A DNA stretch of 64,000 nucleotides. Origin: an uncultured Thermoanaerobaculum sp. Its GTDB lineage: Bacteria; Acidobacteriota; Thermoanaerobaculia; Thermoanaerobaculales; Thermoanaerobaculaceae. Below, in pieces: positions 61,228 to 64,000 of this stretch; position 1 is the stretch's first letter; the number at the start of each line of letters is the position of its first letter. The notes beneath the pieces were generated by a model. It was not told the DNA's origin, did no database searches, and worked only from the letters and a program-made list of their open reading frames with translations. Location: positions 39,173-103,172 of the forward strand of contig CALHAH010000010.1 in the NCBI GenBank assembly GCA_937934115.1, read 5' to 3'. The position numbers and the translations under genes are program-made.

Positions 61228-62376
61228 ATGCTTCTCGTTCCCGCTTTCTTGCGGTGCCGGCCAGTGCGGCGTAGTTACGGCCGCCATTGGCCGTTTATCG
61301 TGGCCATGGTGCTTTTCCTTTTGAGCTTGGCCATCGGTGCCTTGGCCCTTAAACCTCCGCAACGGGAGGGCAAGCTGGTGGGGCGGGTGGAGTCTCTACC
61401 CGGCGCGGATCTGGTAGGCGATTGGAAGGTGGCGGGGGTAGTGGTGCATGTCACCGCCGAAACTGAAATTGATCAGGAACACGGGGCGGTGCAGGTGGGC
61501 GCCGTGGTCAAGGTAGAAGGCAGCTTCCGCCCCGATGGTTCGTTGGATGCCAGAAAAGTGGAGGTGCTGGCCAACCCAGGTCCGGTGCCGCAGCCCGCTG
61601 ACACCAAGGTTTTTGCGGTGCTCAAGCTACATCCCACCACCCAGGCGCCAGCGGGGGCCGAAGGCGTGGCGATCATCCGCGTTTTCAAGCTTGGCGATAC
61701 CGTGGTTCGTGAGGACTTCAAGCTGGGTGTGGAGCACCTCCTGCCCCAACACGTGTACGACGTTTACGTGGACGGGGTGCACGCCGGTGCGGTTGCCACC
61801 AATGCAGAAGGGGAGGGTCACCTGTTCCTTTCCAGTGCCGCCTTACCCGCAACAGAGCCGTTGCCACCTGGCCTTTCCCCTTTGCTAGAAAGACAGCAGG
61901 TGGAGGTGCGGGACGGGAGCACCGTGATGCTTACCGGGAACTTTGCTGATGCCCGGTGGGACGGTGATGGCCATCCCCAACGGGAGTACCTGGCGGTAGC
62001 TCCCCTTATCTCCTCGCAAAGGGTGGTCTTGGGTTTGGGTGTGGCAGAAATTAAGGAAGGCAAGCAGACACTGAAGTTAGCAGCCTTTTTCCTACCAGCT
62101 TTGGTACCGGTCACGGTGGTAGTTGACGATCAGGTGGTGGGAACCGTGCCAACCCAGGCCAACGGCTACATCCACGCCACCTTTTCCACCCAGCCGGAGG
62201 AGGGGCAGTTGCCGCTTCCCTTTGCAGCACTGCCGGTTTCCTCGTGGCAAAAGCTGGAGTTGCGCGATGCTTCGGGAGCGGTTTTGGCTGCCGGGGAGTT
62301 TGCAGCGGTGCTGCACCCCGGAACCGTCACGGCTCCCGGGCAGGTTCGCCGGTACTTGGGAAGGCCTCGCCGTTAA
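61228..62376 (+). CDS. Exported DUF5666-like protein
   Basis: The 382-residue protein has an N-terminal basic region and one hydrophobic helix (PFIVAMVLFLLSLAIGALAL), then a small OB-like segment with VGAVVKVEGSF and DGSLDARKVEVL, the DUF5666 pattern. The remaining 250 residues are beta-rich with repeated VxVDxVHAG and VVDDQVVGTVPTQA-like segments, so it may have repeated domains. Function unknown; it is likely anchored outside the cytoplasm. The ATG follows GGAGG. A terminator follows. Confidence 0.7.
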   Translation: MLLVPAFLRCRPVRRSYGRHWPFIVAMVLFLLSLAIGALALKPPQREGKLVGRVESLPGADLVGDWKVAGVVVHVTAETEIDQEHGAVQVGAVVKVEGSFRPDGSLDARKVEVLANPGPVPQPADTKVFAVLKLHPTTQAPAGAEGVAIIRVFKLGDTVVREDFKLGVEHLLPQHVYDVYVDGVHAGAVATNAEGEGHLFLSSAALPATEPLPPGLSPLLERQQVEVRDGSTVMLTGNFADARWDGDGHPQREYLAVAPLISSQRVVLGLGVAEIKEGKQTLKLAAFFLPALVPVTVVVDDQVVGTVPTQANGYIHATFSTQPEEGQLPLPFAALPVSSWQKLELRDASGAVLAAGEFAAVLHPGTVTAPGQVRRYLGRPRR

Positions 62377-62396
62377 GCCTCATCCCTCCTCGCCTG

Positions 62397-62427
62397 AACC
62401 CCGGCTTCGCCGGGGTTTTTCTTTTTT
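62397..62427 (+). terminator. Rho-independent terminator after the DUF5666-like gene
   Basis: AACCCCGGC (62397-62405) pairs perfectly with GCCGGGGTT (62109+300 = 62409 to 62417) around TTC, followed by TTTCTTTTTT. Confidence 0.9.
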
Positions 62428-62463
62428 GGCTTGGGAGCAAGGCTTTATGGGGTTGAGGTGGGG

Positions 62464-62491
62464 TTTACCGCAAAACGTTTCTCTTTATACT
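62464..62491 (+). promoter_or_regulatory. Promoter of the membrane protein gene at 62498 (leaderless type)
   Basis: TTTACC (62464-62469) is followed after 16 bases by TATACT (62486-62491), which ends 6 bases before the ATG. This is the clearest promoter of the leaderless kind in the window because both boxes are recognisable. Confidence 0.65.
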
Positions 62492-62497
62492 CCCACC

Positions 62498-63709
62498 ATG
62501 GCGCGCCTGCTGCCGACGAGAGTACCTTGGAAGGGACTGGAAATTTTTGGCAAAAATCACCCCGTGGGGTTTTCTGCGTTGTTGGTGCTGGTGTTTTGGG
62601 GGTTCCTGTTTTACGCACTAGCGGTGGTGAAGTACGGTGGCGATGGGCGGGGTTTTTTCCGCTTGGGGAGCCAGTTTTACCATCCTCCGGTGATGAGGGA
62701 TATCCCCCGCGACAGCCCTTGGGGCTACGATGGACAGTTTTATGCGGCGCTGGCCACCGACCCCTTTCTTCAAAAGCCCCAAACCCGGCAAGCCCTGGAT
62801 ACCCCTCATTACCGTGCCCAGCGCCTGCTGTTGCCGGCTTTAGCTTGGCTTTTGGCGTTGGGCGATGCTCATACCGCCCTTTGGTGGTACCTAGCCTTGG
62901 TTTGGGTTTTGGGCCTTGGGTCGGTGCTGCTGGTGGTCTGGTTTCTGGCTAAGGATGGTGCCCCGGTTTTTTGGGCTGTTCCTCTTGTAATCACGGCTGG
63001 TCTGGTGGTTTCCTTGACCCGGGGAACACCGGACGCCGCGGCGGTGACCTGGGTGCTTGCGGCTTTGCTGGCTTGCCAGTGGCGGCGGTGGGGCTGGGGA
63101 GCTGCTTTTCTCGCTACGTGTGTGCTCACGAGGGAAACCTCGGTTTTGCTGGTACCGCCTGTGTTTTTGTGGCAATGGCGGGAAGGGCAGTGGCGGCGGG
63201 CTTGCGCCCTGGTAGCCCCGGCCCTGGTAGCGTTTTTCGCTTGGCAGCTTTCCCTTCACCTTCGCTTTGGCTCGCTTTTTTCCAAGGCGGAGCTGGCTAA
63301 TTTTGGGCTGCCAATGGGTTGGCTTCCTTGGAAGCTGCGCGAGGTGTTTGCTCCAGCTGACATTAACGGGGTGGAAGTTTTGGGCCTTTTGGCTCTCCTC
63401 GTGACCGTTGCTTCGCTCCCTGCGGCGGTGGCTTCCAAGCTGGGTTTGTGGGAGCTGGCGTATCTGTTCTTTGGGCTTCTGGCGCTGGTTTTGGGCCCTA
63501 GCGTGATCACCGAAGCCTACGCCTATTCCCGGGTGCTCATGGTTTTGCCGTTTGTAGCGGTGGTGCTGGTGACGCGCGTGCAGCGGTCTTGGCAAAAAGC
63601 CCTTCTTTTTGCCGTGCCCCTTCTTTGGGCGTTACTGGGGTTAGCACTCATTCGCGGCGAAACTTTGGCCCACGGAGGGGTCGGCCAAGTGCTTAAAATC
63701 CTGAGCTAA
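62498..63709 (+). CDS. Polytopic membrane protein, possible GT-C glycosyltransferase
   Basis: The 403-residue protein has about ten transmembrane helices. After the first helix is a long outward loop (GQFYAALATDPFLQKPQ) with YDGQFY, a pattern seen in DUF2029/GT-C-like proteins where an Asp in the first loop is catalytic. Further on, LTRGTPDAAAVTWVLAALLA and a LTRETSVLLVPP segment recur in this group. Substrate and reaction are not known. It has its own promoter and ATG start at 62498; the long open frame upstream is a shadow of the previous gene. Confidence 0.65.
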   Translation: MARLLPTRVPWKGLEIFGKNHPVGFSALLVLVFWGFLFYALAVVKYGGDGRGFFRLGSQFYHPPVMRDIPRDSPWGYDGQFYAALATDPFLQKPQTRQALDTPHYRAQRLLLPALAWLLALGDAHTALWWYLALVWVLGLGSVLLVVWFLAKDGAPVFWAVPLVITAGLVVSLTRGTPDAAAVTWVLAALLACQWRRWGWGAAFLATCVLTRETSVLLVPPVFLWQWREGQWRRACALVAPALVAFFAWQLSLHLRFGSLFSKAELANFGLPMGWLPWKLREVFAPADINGVEVLGLLALLVTVASLPAAVASKLGLWELAYLFFGLLALVLGPSVITEAYAYSRVLMVLPFVAVVLVTRVQRSWQKALLFAVPLLWALLGLALIRGETLAHGGVGQVLKILS

Positions 63710-63825
63710 AGCCTTGCCCCCTTTTCCCCGGCTTGTACTCCGCTGGGAAGGGGTGCTTCCCGTCAGCTGGCAAACCCTGAGGCCCCAGCTTGCGATGCTC
63801 ACCGCTGGGTCGGGCGCCACGCGTT

Positions 63826-64000
63826 TTAAGGACCCTTACCCACCTCCTCTAGGAGGGAGAGGAAGCGATCGTAGGGGAGGGCCTGCCAGCTTTCGGCAGA
63901 GAGCGCTTTCCCTGCTCTGGAAATGAGGGAAACCTTGTGGGCGGTTTGGGGGTCGGGGGCTTTGTCGATATCCATGAAGTCGTAGGGGCCGAGAATGGCG
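63826..64000 (-). CDS. GYD domain-containing protein, C-terminal part (5' end outside window)
   Basis: On the minus strand the frame enters from the right edge and ends with TAA at 63826-63828. The visible 58 residues include ILGPYDFMDIDKAPD and the region up to LPYDRFLSLLEEV, matching the C-terminal half of GYD domains, which are small beta-barrel proteins of about 95-105 residues. The function of the family is not established. Confidence 0.75.
   Translation of the reverse strand, partial: AILGPYDFMDIDKAPDPQTAHKVSLISRAGKALSAESWQALPYDRFLSLLEEVGKGP

Noticed and set aside
1..64000. CRISPR arrays, insertion sequences, prophage or conjugative genes
   Set aside because: No direct-repeat/spacer series, transposase, integrase or terminal repeats were seen on either strand.

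Overview
The window is bacterial chromosome, about 60% GC, densely packed and mostly core metabolism. The cell envelope genes (a lauroyl-type acyltransferase, a class A penicillin-binding protein, a DsbD-type reductase, cytochrome c maturation system I) point to a Gram-negative diderm. The gene mix and secreted M4 peptidases would suit a thermophilic Acidobacteriota-type organism, but that placement is inference because no rRNA or marker phylogeny is available here. No phage, insertion sequence, CRISPR array or plasmid gene is visible.

Layout. 1-414: end of a DMT transporter. 472-3622: pyrR-pyrB-pyrC plus a lone receiver domain. 3664-8868: a co-directional run with a chorismate-lyase-like protein, a benzoate-type CoA ligase, a radical SAM protein, a methyltransferase, an alpha/beta hydrolase and an SRAP protein. 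8817-10834 (minus): tyrA and an LpxL-like acyltransferase. 11041-13508: selD, itself a selenoprotein gene with in-frame TGA, and a DUF4139 protein. 13505-16463: dusB with a methyltransferase, and a divergent SDR. 16592-18400: an FHA/sigma54-type regulator with a degenerate ATPase site. 18407-22963: cdd, icd, a glycosyltransferase and dsbD. 23526-29546: tRNA-Gln, prs, rplY, pth, rpsF, rpsR, a DUF2232-like gene, rplI and a repeat-bearing coiled-coil methyltransferase. 29581-36195 (minus): ccmABCDEF, then a Lon N-domain gene and a HEPN/Swt1-like gene that are both interrupted. 36263-41464: a membrane glycosyltransferase-like protein, an aldehyde dehydrogenase, homoserine dehydrogenase and a divergent Lrp regulator. 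41543-45117 (minus): two M4 metallopeptidase genes, one truncated and one split by a G-run frameshift after its signal peptide. 45460-54726: a thioredoxin-like protein, PBP1A, uvrB, pepT and priA. 54744-64000: a PIG-L deacetylase, a REC-DUF4388-DegV fusion, a hydrolase, a DUF393 protein, L-2-hydroxyglutarate oxidase, an AlaX-type editing protein, a DUF5666-like protein, a membrane protein and a GYD-domain protein.

Two patterns run through the window. First, many genes have a TANNNT hexamer ending 6-8 nt before the start codon and no Shine-Dalgarno sequence, which implies leaderless mRNAs; I used this to choose several starts. Second, translational coupling by 4-nt ATGA or GTGA overlaps is common. 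The most unusual items are the Sec-containing SelD with its SECIS-like hairpin, five exact 29-residue repeats in the coiled-coil methyltransferase, the ATPase-degenerate FHA regulator, the Cys-type CcmE, the REC-DUF4388-DegV fusion, and a cluster of disrupted genes around 29.6-31.1 kb and 41.5-45.1 kb.
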